Source: Planococcus ruber (GTDB taxonomy: Bacteria; Bacillota; Bacilli; Bacillales_A; Planococcaceae). Taken from it: a stretch of DNA of 64,000 bases. The position numbers were made by a program, and so were the translations under genes. The notes under the pieces were generated by a model. The model was not told the origin of the DNA and made no database searches. It worked only from the letters and a program-made list of their open reading frames with translations. Below, piece by piece: positions 8,168-17,845 of this stretch. The DNA lies in NCBI RefSeq assembly GCF_022819085.1, contig NZ_JALHAG010000001.1:1447395-1511394 (forward strand). The letters are read 5' to 3'. Numbering within the stretch: position 1 is the stretch's first letter; the number at the start of each line of letters is the position of its first letter.

Positions 8168-10276
8168 ATGGAGAATAGTATGCGCGTCAGCGATTATTTG
8201 AGAGAACTTAACAGCGATAAGAAAAAAGTGAAAATCCTGCATTACAACGCAGAAGACGACCGATTGAAAATGGAGCTCGCTGCAGCGGGTTATGATAATT
8301 ATTTAGCAGTCGTTTCAGATATTTCCCATTCTTTCGGCGGGTATGCTTATCCGGTAAACGGCAATGATGTCATTTATAAAAACAACGCAGATGTCCTGAT
8401 TTTGGGGAAAGCAGGATTCGATGATATTAAAAAAGCGTTCAATTCTTCAGCAGAATTGATTGTCTTTAAACCAAGCAACTTAGTGAATAATTTCAGTTTT
8501 TTGGCCGTGTGGGCATATAAATATGCCCGGAAGCGAAGATGGGAAATGAGCTTTAAGGTGTTCGCTGAAGAAAACGGGAAATTCAGTAGAGGCATCTTAT
8601 TTAAACGCCAATATAAAAAAGAAAAGAAAGCACGCCATTATCTATCTCCAGAGACACCCATTGACTCGCTTTTCAAGCGCTTTAATGAGCAACGGTTAAG
8701 ATACGTCGTCCTTCGATGGTTTGATAAAATTCCATTCTCGGACATTCAGGAAGATGTCGATCTCCTGGTAGCCGACGAAGACATCCATAAAGTCCAACAA
8801 GCATTAAATGAAAAAGTAGGCATTCTGCCTTTTGACCTTTATAGCGTGAGCGGCTTGCCTGGGAGCAGCTTCAAAAATATGGCCTATTATCCGCCGAATT
8901 TGGCTGAAAAAATCCTGTCTGCCAGGACCCTTTGGGAAAATCGGTTCTTTGTTCCGGATAAACGCCATTACTTTTTAAGCCTTCTTTATCACGCGGTTTA
9001 CCATAAAGGGATAAAGTCCGGAATTCCGGTTCGAGACGGAAGCTTCGCCCGACAGGAATTAGCGGATCATGAATATTTGAATATTTTACAAGCATTGGCT
9101 AAGAAAAATGAAATGGAACTAAAAGAGCTTAATCTCATGTACTTCCATCACTTATTGGCAGCAGAAGGCTGGGCACCGGCGACCGATACGATTCGAAAGC
9201 TGCCGGATGAGAATGCGTCTTGGCTGAAAGAAACCATTGCCCGTTCCTCCGATGACTTTGAAAAATCAGGAGAAGTGATGGTATTCGTCATAAGGGATTG
9301 GGCTTATAAAAGAGGGCTGACAGGATTTATCATCAATTGGCTGGAAAAAAGCGGATTGAATCTGGTGAAAGCCATCGAATTGAATCGCGAACAAAAAAGG
9401 CAGGCATCCCAACGGCTGCGCGGAGGAAATTGGGGGCAGGGGCCTTGGCCGGTAAATGGAGGAGAGCCTGCTGTTTTGCTAGTCATGTATGATTATCATC
9501 CAAATCCTCTAAAAGAAAAATTTAAAAAGAAATATCCGCATGTGTCGAACGAACATTATCTCTTTAAAGAAGAAGTCCGGAGAGAAATCAATTCAAATCT
9601 TGAGCCCGAGGAAAAGACAAATCCGATCCATAGTTCGGACGATGAAATTGAAGCGCTGGATTACATCAATATGGTTGTTCCAGAAATCATGTCCTATGTC
9701 CGAGATACTATCAGGGAATGGGATAAAGCCTATGTCACGAAAGAGAAAGTCTATAAAGATTTGTCCGGCAACCGGCGGCGGGCAAAGGTAGAAGTGATTG
9801 AATACCGAGGCAAAAAAGCAGTCAAAAAAACCTATCAGGCAGGAAAAGAACGTTTTCTGAAACGTGAAGTCTATGTGTACGGAGAACTTAGCAAAGAATG
9901 CGAGTTTATCCCGAAACTCCTCGACAGCGGCGATAACTACTTGATTGTTCCGTTGCTGGATACCTTGAAAATTGCCGAGAACAAACGGGTGAAGAAATGG
10001 ATGCTGAAAAAATACAAAGAAGAAATATTGGGCATTAGCCGTTTTTTCTATGAAAAAGGTTTTGCGTTGATCGATTTCCATCCCGGAAATATTTTAATGA
10101 CCAAAGAAGGGCCGCGGATCATCGATTTTGAGTTCTTGTATAAATACGATCACAAGCCGAAAACAATTGATGAATCTTTTGATTTTATCGGATATCCCGA
10201 TAATTTCATGGCGGACATCCCGTATGGCATCGATCTGAAAAGCCGAAAAGATCTGTGGAAAAAAATCCTTTATTGA
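8168..10276 (+). CDS. Unassigned multidomain protein: nucleotidyltransferase-like, NDK-like and kinase-like segments
   Basis: About 702 residues; ATG 8168 follows a strong GGGGAGG. I do not recognise a named family. Residues 1-150 look alpha/beta. Around 179-200 YVVLRWFDKIPF and EDVDLLVADEDI resemble a minimal nucleotidyltransferase-fold motif. Around 435-530 NPIHSSD (H488) closely matches the nucleoside-diphosphate-kinase pattern N-x-x-H-[GA]-S-D. At the C-terminus (about 540-702) AVKKTY, IDFHPGN (D636, N641) and IIDFEF (D653) look like a protein-kinase/Kdo-kinase fold. It may phosphorylate or polymerase-modify a sugar or glycan intermediate (inference). It sits between rmlB and the second flippase, so a role in the same polymer is likely. 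No membrane helix is seen. Confidence 0.6.
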   Translation: MENSMRVSDYLRELNSDKKKVKILHYNAEDDRLKMELAAAGYDNYLAVVSDISHSFGGYAYPVNGNDVIYKNNADVLILGKAGFDDIKKAFNSSAELIVFKPSNLVNNFSFLAVWAYKYARKRRWEMSFKVFAEENGKFSRGILFKRQYKKEKKARHYLSPETPIDSLFKRFNEQRLRYVVLRWFDKIPFSDIQEDVDLLVADEDIHKVQQALNEKVGILPFDLYSVSGLPGSSFKNMAYYPPNLAEKILSARTLWENRFFVPDKRHYFLSLLYHAVYHKGIKSGIPVRDGSFARQELADHEYLNILQALAKKNEMELKELNLMYFHHLLAAEGWAPATDTIRKLPDENASWLKETIARSSDDFEKSGEVMVFVIRDWAYKRGLTGFIINWLEKSGLNLVKAIELNREQKRQASQRLRGGNWGQGPWPVNGGEPAVLLVMYDYHPNPLKEKFKKKYPHVSNEHYLFKEEVRREINSNLEPEEKTNPIHSSDDEIEALDYINMVVPEIMSYVRDTIREWDKAYVTKEKVYKDLSGNRRRAKVEVIEYRGKKAVKKTYQAGKERFLKREVYVYGELSKECEFIPKLLDSGDNYLIVPLLDTLKIAENKRVKKWMLKKYKEEILGISRFFYEKGFALIDFHPGNILMTKEGPRIIDFEFLYKYDHKPKTIDESFDFIGYPDNFMADIPYGIDLKSRKDLWKKILY

Positions 10277-10296
10277 GATGGGAGTGAGTTGAAGCG

Positions 10297-11772
10297 ATGT
10301 CGTCCTTAAAAAAGAAAGTGGCCGCCAGCATGAAACTCACATCACTCTCCATGCTAATCACGAGCCTTCTGCAGATTGTCCAGTTAGTGGTTCTGGGACG
10401 CATTCTCGGCCCTGCCGTCTATGGCATTTTGGCGCTCGTGCAGATCGTTATCCAATTTGCCCAAATGTATATGGATATGGGATTGACAGATGCCATCATT
10501 CAGAAGGAGAAAATCAGCAAAATTCAATTATCGAGCCTTTACTGGGTTTCAATTTTTACGGGGATCGGAATCTTTATTCTTCTCTTTTTTGCGGCACCGC
10601 TTCTCGCCAGCTTATTTGACCATGCAGAACTAAAAGGGATGATTCAAGTAGTGGGCATCAGCTTTGTCATTATCCCTTTTGGGTTGCAGTTCCAAACGAT
10701 TGCCAGCAAAAATCTGGAGTTCAGCCAAATTACGAAGAATGAAATCGCCGCTTCTTTCATCGGGGTTTCTCTGACCATCTTCTTGGCAGCTTTTATGGCA
10801 GCGGGAGCTTGGTCGCTTGTTTTTGGCCACATCGCCAGTTCGCTTGTGCGGACGGTGCCTTGGGCAGTTGCCGGTTTTAGAAATCCGGAAACACGGCCGG
10901 CACTGGTGTTTTCTTGGAAAAGCATCACAGAATTGATTGTTTTCGGATTGTATCGCCTCGGAACGACAACGGCCAATTACTTCAATACGAAAATCGACCA
11001 AATTATCATTGGAATTTTAATGGGGCCGCAAATTCTCGGGATTTACAGCATGGCCATGAACTTGATCATGCAGCCGATCCAGAAATTGAACCCGATGATT
11101 ACCCGGGTTTCATTTCCGGTTTTCGCTAAAATTCAACAGGATCAAAAGCGGCTGCAAAAAGCTTACCTCTTTATCATTCAACTGATTATGACGTTAAATG
11201 CACCATTTTTTTCCGGTCTTATTGTGTTAGCACCTTTTCTTGTGCCGCTTCTTCTAGGAAAAGAATGGACAGAGGCAATAATGATTGTTCAAATTCTTTG
11301 CTTCTATGCCTTGTTCCGGGCCTTGGGAAATCCAAGCGGAAGCTTGTTCACTGCTGTTGGGAAAGTGCGCTGGAGCTTTTACTGGCAGTTGGGGCTGCTG
11401 TTTATAGTTCCGGTCGTTGTCTATTTCTCAAGTTTAACTGGTGAACTGGCAATGGTGGCATTGGCTATGGGCCTCTTGCGGTTTGTTTTATTCTTCATCA
11501 ATTATTTCAGCAGAATCCGGTTGATCATTGGAAACAGCTTCAATGAATTGATGAAATCTATCTTTGTTCCAATTTTTCATTCAGTTGTAATGATTTTGTT
11601 GCTCCAGGGATTGATCGGCATCTTGGCAAAAACAAATGACATTGCCATCATTCTGATCAGTTTTTGTGCAGGCCTGCTCATCTATGGGTTTTTAATGATG
11701 ATGTTCCAGAAAAAATTATTGCTGGAAGTCAAAAGTTTCTTTATCCAGAAGGCAGAGAAAAGGCTGGCTTAA
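10297..11772 (+). CDS. Second Wzx-like flippase (MOP superfamily)
   Basis: 491 residues and about 12-14 membrane helices. The N-terminus LKKKVAASMKLTSLSML and VQLVVLGRILGPAVYGILALV, with MGLTDAIIQKEKISKIQLSSLYW, are homologous in layout to the flippase at 3453 but clearly diverged, so this is not a recent duplication. It could export a different repeat unit, a modified unit, or a precursor linked to the preceding 702-residue protein (inference). It begins 20 nt after that gene, implying co-transcription. No clear terminator follows; the next promoter starts at 11791. Confidence 0.9.
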   Translation: MSSLKKKVAASMKLTSLSMLITSLLQIVQLVVLGRILGPAVYGILALVQIVIQFAQMYMDMGLTDAIIQKEKISKIQLSSLYWVSIFTGIGIFILLFFAAPLLASLFDHAELKGMIQVVGISFVIIPFGLQFQTIASKNLEFSQITKNEIAASFIGVSLTIFLAAFMAAGAWSLVFGHIASSLVRTVPWAVAGFRNPETRPALVFSWKSITELIVFGLYRLGTTTANYFNTKIDQIIIGILMGPQILGIYSMAMNLIMQPIQKLNPMITRVSFPVFAKIQQDQKRLQKAYLFIIQLIMTLNAPFFSGLIVLAPFLVPLLLGKEWTEAIMIVQILCFYALFRALGNPSGSLFTAVGKVRWSFYWQLGLLFIVPVVVYFSSLTGELAMVALAMGLLRFVLFFINYFSRIRLIIGNSFNELMKSIFVPIFHSVVMILLLQGLIGILAKTNDIAIILISFCAGLLIYGFLMMMFQKKLLLEVKSFFIQKAEKRLA

Positions 11773-11790
11773 AGAAAAATACTCAAATTT

Positions 11791-11880
11791 ATAAAATAAT
11801 CTAAATAATCTGTTTTATTAAGTCTAAAGTATGCTAAAATGATAAAAATAAGGCATACGATAAGCATTTAGTATTGGTAA
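11791..11880 (+). promoter_or_regulatory. EPS-type promoter region, copy 2 (fcl-gmd)
   Basis: Positions 11791-11814 are identical over 24 bp to 2179-2202 (tandem AAATAATCT plus GTT). Fifteen bases later TATGCTAAAATGA (11830-11842) gives the extended -10 TGCTAAAAT, and AGTATTGGTA lies at 11870-11879, at the same offset as in copy 1. The bases between blocks are not conserved, which argues for function rather than a fresh duplication. Confidence 0.55.
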
Positions 11881-11933
11881 ATATGTACAAAAATGCAGGA
11901 ATAATTTTAGAGGGTCTAAAAAGCCTTATTTTT
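11844..11933 (+). other. Long-range inverted repeat in the fcl leader (attenuator-like)
   Basis: AAAAATAAGGC (11844-11854), at the predicted 5' end of the transcript, is perfectly complementary to GCCTTATTTTT (11923-11933). The T run is part of the stem and the loop is about 68 nt, so it could act as a weak terminator or a long-range leader structure. Pairing is seen; function is inference. Confidence 0.35.
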
Positions 11934-12024
11934 CAAGAACAGCATTACGGCAGCGTCGGCTCTTTGCCAGCATGCAAGTAAGGAAGCCTTCTCTTCAGAG
12001 ACCATAGAAAAGGATGGGGTTTAA

Positions 12025-12975
12025 ATGGATGTGTCATCAAAGATATATGTAGCAGGGCATCGGGGCCTAGTAGGATCCGCTATTGTCAGAGATTTAAAAA
12101 AGAATGGCTATCATAATCTTGTCTTTCGCAATCATTGCGAATTAGATTTGACAGACCGCAGCCAAGTTGACGCATTCTTCAACTTAGAAAAGCCGGAATA
12201 TGTATTTTTAGCTGCTGCAAAAGTAGGGGGGATTGTAGCCAATAACGATTATCCTGCTGATTTCATTCGAGACAATTTGATGATTCAAACGAATGTAATT
12301 GATGCCTCCCATAAGAATGGAGTAAAAAAGCTTCTGTTTTTAGGAAGCACATGCATTTATCCAAAATACACGCCGCAGCCGATGAGGGAAGATTCGTTAT
12401 TGACTGGAGAACTGGAGCCGACAAATGAGCCCTATGCGATTGCGAAAATAGCCGGAATCAAAATGTGCGAGTATTACAATAAGCAGTACGGAACTGAATT
12501 TATTTCCATCATGCCGACCAATTTATTTGGCCCTAATGACAATTTTGATTTAAACAGCTCCCATGTGCTGCCTGCTTTGATTCGCAAGTTCCATGAAGCG
12601 AAAGTAAATTCTTCGCCGACCGTTGAAGTTTGGGGGACCGGAACGCCGAGGAGAGAATTTCTTTACTCGGACGATCTGGCGAATGCAGCTGTGTATTTAA
12701 TGAACACTTACAGCAAAAGCGAACTGGTGAATATCGGTGTCGGCAAGGATATTTCCATTAAGGAATTAGCTGAAAAAATCAAGAACATTACGGGCTACGA
12801 AGGCGAAATCAGATTTAATACATCGAAACCGGATGGGACGCCGCGAAAACTCGTAGATGTGAGCAAGCTCCACAATCTTGGCTGGAAAGCCCAGACGTCA
12901 TTGGACGATGGGCTGAAATTGGCTTATGAATGGTTTTTGGAAAATATCAGCAATGAAACTATTACGGTTAAATAA
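12025..12975 (+). CDS. fcl: GDP-L-fucose synthase
   Basis: 316 residues, extended SDR. Seen: [44 protein letters not shown], catalytic Y and K in [10 protein letters not shown], and [16 protein letters not shown]. These are diagnostic for the epimerase/reductase that converts GDP-4-keto-6-deoxymannose to GDP-L-fucose. A strong AAAGGATGGGG site precedes the ATG. It is followed directly by gmd, the reverse of the common gmd-fcl order. GDP-mannose would come from manC at 19,457. Confidence 0.95.
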   Translation: MDVSSKIYVAGHRGLVGSAIVRDLKKNGYHNLVFRNHCELDLTDRSQVDAFFNLEKPEYVFLAAAKVGGIVANNDYPADFIRDNLMIQTNVIDASHKNGVKKLLFLGSTCIYPKYTPQPMREDSLLTGELEPTNEPYAIAKIAGIKMCEYYNKQYGTEFISIMPTNLFGPNDNFDLNSSHVLPALIRKFHEAKVNSSPTVEVWGTGTPRREFLYSDDLANAAVYLMNTYSKSELVNIGVGKDISIKELAEKIKNITGYEGEIRFNTSKPDGTPRKLVDVSKLHNLGWKAQTSLDDGLKLAYEWFLENISNETITVK

Positions 12976-12986
12976 TGGGGGATTCG

Positions 12987-14060
12987 ATGAGAAAAGCATT
13001 GATAACAGGGATCACTGGCCAGGACGGATCGTTTTTAGCAGATTTTCTTTTAGAGAAAGGCTACGAGGTTCATGGGATTATTCGGCGAAGCTCGAGTTTC
13101 AATACAGAAAGAATTGAGCACCTTTATATCGAAGAATTGAAAACAAGTGAAAACTTCTTTATCCATTATGGTGACATGACCGATACTTCCAATGTGATTC
13201 GGTTGATCAGCGAAATTAAGCCGGATGAAATTTACAATTTGGCTGCGATGTCCCATGTAAAAGTGTCGTTTGAGACGCCGGAATATACAGCAGATGTAGA
13301 TGGCATCGGCACGCTCCGAATTTTGGAAGCTGTACGGATCCTTGGCTTGCAGCAGAAAACGCGGATTTACCAAGCCTCTACTTCCGAATTATTTGGAAAA
13401 GTCCAGGAGGTGCCGCAAAAAGAAACGACGCCATTTTATCCGCGCTCGCCATATGGAGTGGCCAAATTATACGGTTTTTGGATTACCAAAAATTACAGGG
13501 AATCGTATGGGATGTTTGCGGTGAACGGCATTCTGTTTAACCATGAATCAGAACGCCGGGGAGAAACGTTTGTAACCCGCAAAATTACCATGGCCGCTGC
13601 CCGGATTGCCAGCGGTAAACAGCAAAAGCTGTCGCTTGGGAATTTGGATGCCCGCCGGGACTGGGGATATGCAAAAGATTACGTCGAGTGCATGTGGCTG
13701 ATTTTGCAGCACGACACGCCGGAAGATTTCGTGATTGCGACAGGAGAAATGCATACGGTGCGTGAATTTGCGACTCTCGCTTTTCTGCATGCGGGCATCG
13801 AAATCGAATGGCAAGGCGAAGGGGTCGAAGAGAAAGGAATCAATAAACGTACCGGAGAAGTGGTTGTTGAAGTGAATCCGGATTACTTCCGCTTAGCCGA
13901 AGTGGAACAATTACTCGGCGATCCGTCAAAAGCGAAACGCCTGTTGAACTGGAATCCTACGGCAACGCCGTTTGAGGAATTGGTTGAGATTATGGTTAAA
14001 AACGATTTGCGTTTATTGGGCAAGGAAAAGCAAGAAGCATATAGCACAAAAGAGTTTTAA
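12987..14060 (+). CDS. gmd: GDP-mannose 4,6-dehydratase
   Basis: 357 residues, the family's usual size. Seen: [52 protein letters not shown], the catalytic triad region [15 protein letters not shown] and [18 protein letters not shown]. It makes GDP-4-keto-6-deoxymannose for Fcl. ATG 12987 has GGGGG at the right spacing; the ATG at 12975 overlaps the fcl stop codon and lacks a site. A terminator follows, making fcl-gmd a two-gene unit. Confidence 0.95.
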   Translation: MRKALITGITGQDGSFLADFLLEKGYEVHGIIRRSSSFNTERIEHLYIEELKTSENFFIHYGDMTDTSNVIRLISEIKPDEIYNLAAMSHVKVSFETPEYTADVDGIGTLRILEAVRILGLQQKTRIYQASTSELFGKVQEVPQKETTPFYPRSPYGVAKLYGFWITKNYRESYGMFAVNGILFNHESERRGETFVTRKITMAAARIASGKQQKLSLGNLDARRDWGYAKDYVECMWLILQHDTPEDFVIATGEMHTVREFATLAFLHAGIEIEWQGEGVEEKGINKRTGEVVVEVNPDYFRLAEVEQLLGDPSKAKRLLNWNPTATPFEELVEIMVKNDLRLLGKEKQEAYSTKEF

Positions 14061-14066
14061 GGTAAA

Positions 14067-14102
14067 ATGCGGAGCTGCTGGAAGAGGGCTCTGCATCTTT
14101 TT
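14067..14102 (+). terminator. Intrinsic terminator after gmd
   Basis: Nine-pair stem ATGCGGAGC (14067-14075) with GCTCTGCAT (14088-14096), one G-U, followed by CTTTTTC. Confidence 0.75.
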
Positions 14103-14284
14103 CACCATATAAAGTATTCTCTATTTTCAGACAACTAAGAAATCAGATTACAGACAAGAACTGTACGGCTGCTGTCGAGTCAAATTCTGTCTTAATCCTG
14201 CATCAGAGTTAAATGTGCAATAAAAAACCCAAAAATTGTATGTTCAATTTATAAGAGGAGACAGACGCTAAGGAGTGGACTCGA

Positions 14285-15241
14285 TTGGGAAAAACAAGTG
14301 AAAAAGTAAGTGTCGTAATCCCTACCTATAATCGTTCTGAATTATTGAAGAAAGCCGTCTATAGCCTCCAGCACCAGCGGCATCAAAATTTGGAAATCAT
14401 CATTGTGGATGATTGTTCAACCGATGATACAGAAGCGGTAGTGAAAGAAATGCAGGATCCGCGCATCAAGTACATTCGGCACCAAATCAATAGAGGGGGT
14501 TCCGAAGCCCGGAATACAGGCATTAAGCTGGCTAAAGGAAATTACGTCGGTTTTTTGGATTCCGATGATCAGTGGCTTCCTGATAAATTGCAAAAGCAAT
14601 TAGCGATATTTCGCAGCAATCCGGAAGTCGGCGCCGTCTACACCGGAGTCAAATTGGTCAATGACAGCCAGACACTGAAGGAAATTGTTCCCCGCTACCG
14701 GGGCAACATTTTGCCGATGCTTATGGAATCCAATTGCATTGATACGACTTCTTCGGTTCTGGTCAAAACAGAATTGCTCCATGAAATTAACGGGTTTGAA
14801 TCCTCTTTGCCCAGCTGCCAAGATTGGGATTTGTATCTTCGTTTGTCGCAGATTACAAATTTTGATTTTGTAAAGGATTCGATGGTCTTGTTCTTCCAAC
14901 ATTCGGGAGAGCGCATTTCGACGAACAACGAGGCGGTGCTCAATGGCCAGCTGTATATTTTCAAAGCCTATAAAGAGTTAGCGAAAGAATTGGGAAACGG
15001 AGTTTTTGAAAAGTTCTCCATCAATATTTTTAAAACCTTATTGAAAGTGGCCATTACAAGCTGCGATAAAGAAGCGGTTAAATTGGCCAGAAAAGTGCTG
15101 ATCGAAGCGGCATTTGAAAAGAACAGCTCGGTAAAAGCGTGCATCTATTATCTTTCCACTTTCCTGCCGTTGAAAGTCTTGGAAATCATGTATAAGCAAT
15201 CGAAAAAGAACTATAAATTCTCTGAAATTCTTTCTACGTAA
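14285..15241 (+). CDS. Family 2 glycosyltransferase
   Basis: 318 residues. GT-A motifs: VSVVIPTYNRSELLKKAVYSL, IIIVDDCSTDDTEAVV, NRGGSEARNTGIKLAKG, VGFLDSDDQWLPDKL (metal/sugar site) and ASSVLVKTELL-like and CQDWDLYLRLS acceptor-side segments. It starts with TTG at 14285, nine bases after AGGAG. It opens the unit glycosyltransferase-wzy-two GT4 genes, which ends at the terminator at 19,091. Sugar specificity is not readable. Confidence 0.88.
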   Translation: MGKTSEKVSVVIPTYNRSELLKKAVYSLQHQRHQNLEIIIVDDCSTDDTEAVVKEMQDPRIKYIRHQINRGGSEARNTGIKLAKGNYVGFLDSDDQWLPDKLQKQLAIFRSNPEVGAVYTGVKLVNDSQTLKEIVPRYRGNILPMLMESNCIDTTSSVLVKTELLHEINGFESSLPSCQDWDLYLRLSQITNFDFVKDSMVLFFQHSGERISTNNEAVLNGQLYIFKAYKELAKELGNGVFEKFSINIFKTLLKVAITSCDKEAVKLARKVLIEAAFEKNSSVKACIYYLSTFLPLKVLEIMYKQSKKNYKFSEILST

Positions 15242-15289
15242 ACGTTAATCGAATACCGAAGAGCATTATAAGGATAAAGGGATGATCAT

Positions 15290-16657
15290 ATGGTGAACAA
15301 CTACAGTGAATCAGACAATAAAAATGAACGGGTCTTTCAAGTGGCTGTGAATATCCTGGCTGGAATCGCCATGCTGTATTATTTTGCGCAAATCGGCCAG
15401 CAGTTTCAGGCGAAGGATGTGCTTCATTTTATTATATTAGGAATTTTTGCCGTTAAATTTGTGATGGATGTGGCGATCTTTAAAGTCGGTTTCGCTTCTT
15501 TTTCGCTGCTTCTATTGTTTTTGCCGATATTGAGCATTCTCGGATTTGCGCCTTCCGGCAATGTGCAGCCGCTATTCAACGACCGGACGCAGCTGATTGA
15601 AAAGCATTTCTACCTTTTAGCTTTTGCTGCATTGTTTTTTTACTTTATTTGGTCGCTGCTGCTGGTGCTCGACAATAAATCGTTTAAGAAGTATGATGCG
15701 ATCATTTTAAAGTTCTTTTTTAGAGAGACGAATAGCTTGTTGTCCACCTGGTTCTTCAGCGCTGTTGCGATTGCTTCCGCCATCATTTATCTGCCGGATC
15801 TTCCGGGGCGCGCCTACCACGAATTCTCGCCGAGCTTGCTGCCGGGGAATGCCTGGAATTCAGTGGTTGCCATTTCTTACTTTTTTGTCCTGATTGGGGT
15901 TAAGGGAAGTATGCTGCGAAAAGCTGCTTTGCTGTTTGTGCCTTTTTGGCTGCTTTCCCATTATGCACGGGTGGATATTCTGGGCTTGATCCTGATTTTA
16001 TACGTCATCATTACGAACACGAAAAAAGGGAAGATTTTTAAGGCCAATTTTAATTTTAAGAAATTCAGCATCATTGCCATCGGGCTTTTGGTCTTTTCTT
16101 ATTTAGGGATTGTGCGGCATAACGGATTGGTGTTTGATGCAGCAGCCATTTTGGATTCCTTTGCGGTGTTGGTGAATTATCCAACAGTCCAGGATTTGGT
16201 CTACTCCACTGCTGCTGCAATTGAAGTGACCTACGACCATGGAACGTCATCAACGCTTCTCGGGTATATTCCGCAATTGATGCCTTCTTTCCTGGGATCG
16301 GAAGCGGGACCGGGGGCAGCGCATCTTGTGGCTGAGTCGATCCATACCAATTACGGATTGTTTATTTACGGAGAGTATTTCTTGAATTATCAAGTGATAG
16401 GCGTGATTTTAGCTCCGTTTCTGACGTATCTTGTGGTTTTTGTTCCGGCGTTGCTGCTGCGGAAGGTATTTGGAGATTTTGGATTTTCTCTTGGCTATTA
16501 CTTGATTGTCACGACAATCGCACGTGTTTTCTGGTACGGCTATATCTACTATATAAAACCCATGCTGGTCATCGTGCCAGTCTTTATCTTGATCTATTTG
16601 GTGATAAACGCCTTGGAAAAAGAGTTGGCCGGAAAGCCTGTGCTGAAATTCAAATAG
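15290..16657 (+). CDS. Wzy-like polysaccharide polymerase
   Basis: 455 residues, about 11-12 hydrophobic helices with a large extracytoplasmic loop in the second half (about 285-365, containing YDHGTSSTLLGYIPQLMPSFLG and GPGAAHLVAESIHTNYGLFIYGEYFLNY). Topology, length and position among glycosyltransferases fit an O-antigen/oligosaccharide repeat-unit polymerase; such proteins share little sequence. It would join flipped repeat units on the outer face of the membrane. AAAGGGATG precedes the ATG. Confidence 0.75.
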   Translation: MVNNYSESDNKNERVFQVAVNILAGIAMLYYFAQIGQQFQAKDVLHFIILGIFAVKFVMDVAIFKVGFASFSLLLLFLPILSILGFAPSGNVQPLFNDRTQLIEKHFYLLAFAALFFYFIWSLLLVLDNKSFKKYDAIILKFFFRETNSLLSTWFFSAVAIASAIIYLPDLPGRAYHEFSPSLLPGNAWNSVVAISYFFVLIGVKGSMLRKAALLFVPFWLLSHYARVDILGLILILYVIITNTKKGKIFKANFNFKKFSIIAIGLLVFSYLGIVRHNGLVFDAAAILDSFAVLVNYPTVQDLVYSTAAAIEVTYDHGTSSTLLGYIPQLMPSFLGSEAGPGAAHLVAESIHTNYGLFIYGEYFLNYQVIGVILAPFLTYLVVFVPALLLRKVFGDFGFSLGYYLIVTTIARVFWYGYIYYIKPMLVIVPVFILIYLVINALEKELAGKPVLKFK

Positions 16658-16685
16658 CGATCCGTTGAATGGAGAGGTGAATCAA

Positions 16686-17834
16686 ATGGGGAATGTGAAA
16701 AAGAAGACGCTGATCTTTGTCGGGCCTTTGCCGCCGCCGATTTTAGGGGAAAGCATCGCTCTTCAATCGTTGTATGAAGCAGAGAAGCTTCATGAAATCT
16801 TTGATGTGAAAAAAATGAATTTGAGCCGGAAAGATTTTGAAAATCCAGGCGGCCTGGCGATGGATAAGCTGTTTTTTGATTCGATTAAGCTTGCATATAC
16901 CGCTTTTCTCAGTGTTTTCAATAAAAATGCCATCCTGTACATTTCGATTTCCCAAACGAAAATGGGGCTGATCCGAGATTGCCTGTTCATCCGCTTTGCC
17001 AAAGTTTCCAATAGAAATCGAGTAGTTGCCCATTTGCATGGCAATAATCTCGGCGGAACCATCGATGCTACCTCAGGGAGACTCCGGAAATTTATTGAAA
17101 ATACTTTAAAGAAAGTGGATGTCGGCATCGTTTTGGGCGGGAAGTTGGCGCCTAATTTTAAAAATCTCGTAAAGCGGGTAGAAGTCGTGTCAAATGGAAT
17201 ACCTGAACACTTCATCCGAAAAAATGAAATTAATTTTAATCGGAAGAAAGAGCGATTATCCATCTTGTACTTGAGTAATTTGATGGCTGAAAAAGGATAT
17301 GTCGAATTGATCCACGCTGTTGTCGGCTTGATAAAAGAAGGATTGGATCTTGAACTGAATCTCGTAGGGGCCATTCAAAGTGAAAATGAATTCCAGGAAG
17401 TAAAGCGGTTCATTGATAAAAACGGGATGGCTGATCGGATCATCTACCATGGGACAAAGCGCGGCGAAGAGAAAAAGCGGTTTTTCCTCGAGGCCGATAT
17501 GATGGCGCTGCCTACGAAATACAAGGTGGAGGGCCAACCGATGTCCATTATCGAGGGGATGGCAGCGGGACTGCCGATTATTTCGTCTGACCGTGGGATC
17601 ATTGCTGAGTTGATCGAAGACTGCGGCATTTTGGTGGAACCTGCAGTAGCGGATATCAAACAAGCGATCAGACGGCTCGCTGTAAATGAAGATGAGCGGA
17701 AGCTGCTTGGCAAAATCAGCCGGAAAATCTATGAAGAATATTACACAGAAGACAAGTATACCGATTCGCTCATCGCTATTTTCAATGAATTTGATAATCA
17801 GGAAGCACCAATCTCTGTTAATTCTTTAGGATAG
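16686..17834 (+). CDS. Family 4 glycosyltransferase
   Basis: About 382 residues, GT-B fold. N-terminal LIFVGPLPPPILGESIALQSLY and HLHGNNLGGTID; C-terminal donor domain with LSILYLSNLMAEKGYVELIHAV, DRIIYHGTKRGEEKKRFFLEADMMALPT and the signature EGQPMSIIEGMAAGLPIISSD (equivalent to E-x7-E). It likely adds a sugar from a nucleotide donor in the cytoplasm. ATG 16686 follows GGAGAGGTGA; the TTG at 16665 lies upstream of that site. Confidence 0.88.
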   Translation: MGNVKKKTLIFVGPLPPPILGESIALQSLYEAEKLHEIFDVKKMNLSRKDFENPGGLAMDKLFFDSIKLAYTAFLSVFNKNAILYISISQTKMGLIRDCLFIRFAKVSNRNRVVAHLHGNNLGGTIDATSGRLRKFIENTLKKVDVGIVLGGKLAPNFKNLVKRVEVVSNGIPEHFIRKNEINFNRKKERLSILYLSNLMAEKGYVELIHAVVGLIKEGLDLELNLVGAIQSENEFQEVKRFIDKNGMADRIIYHGTKRGEEKKRFFLEADMMALPTKYKVEGQPMSIIEGMAAGLPIISSDRGIIAELIEDCGILVEPAVADIKQAIRRLAVNEDERKLLGKISRKIYEEYYTEDKYTDSLIAIFNEFDNQEAPISVNSLG

Positions 17835-17845
17835 GAAGGCGACTT

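Noticed and set aside
11883..11981. 32-codon ORF in the fcl leader
   Set aside because: No ribosome site before its ATG, unlike the leader ORFs listed.
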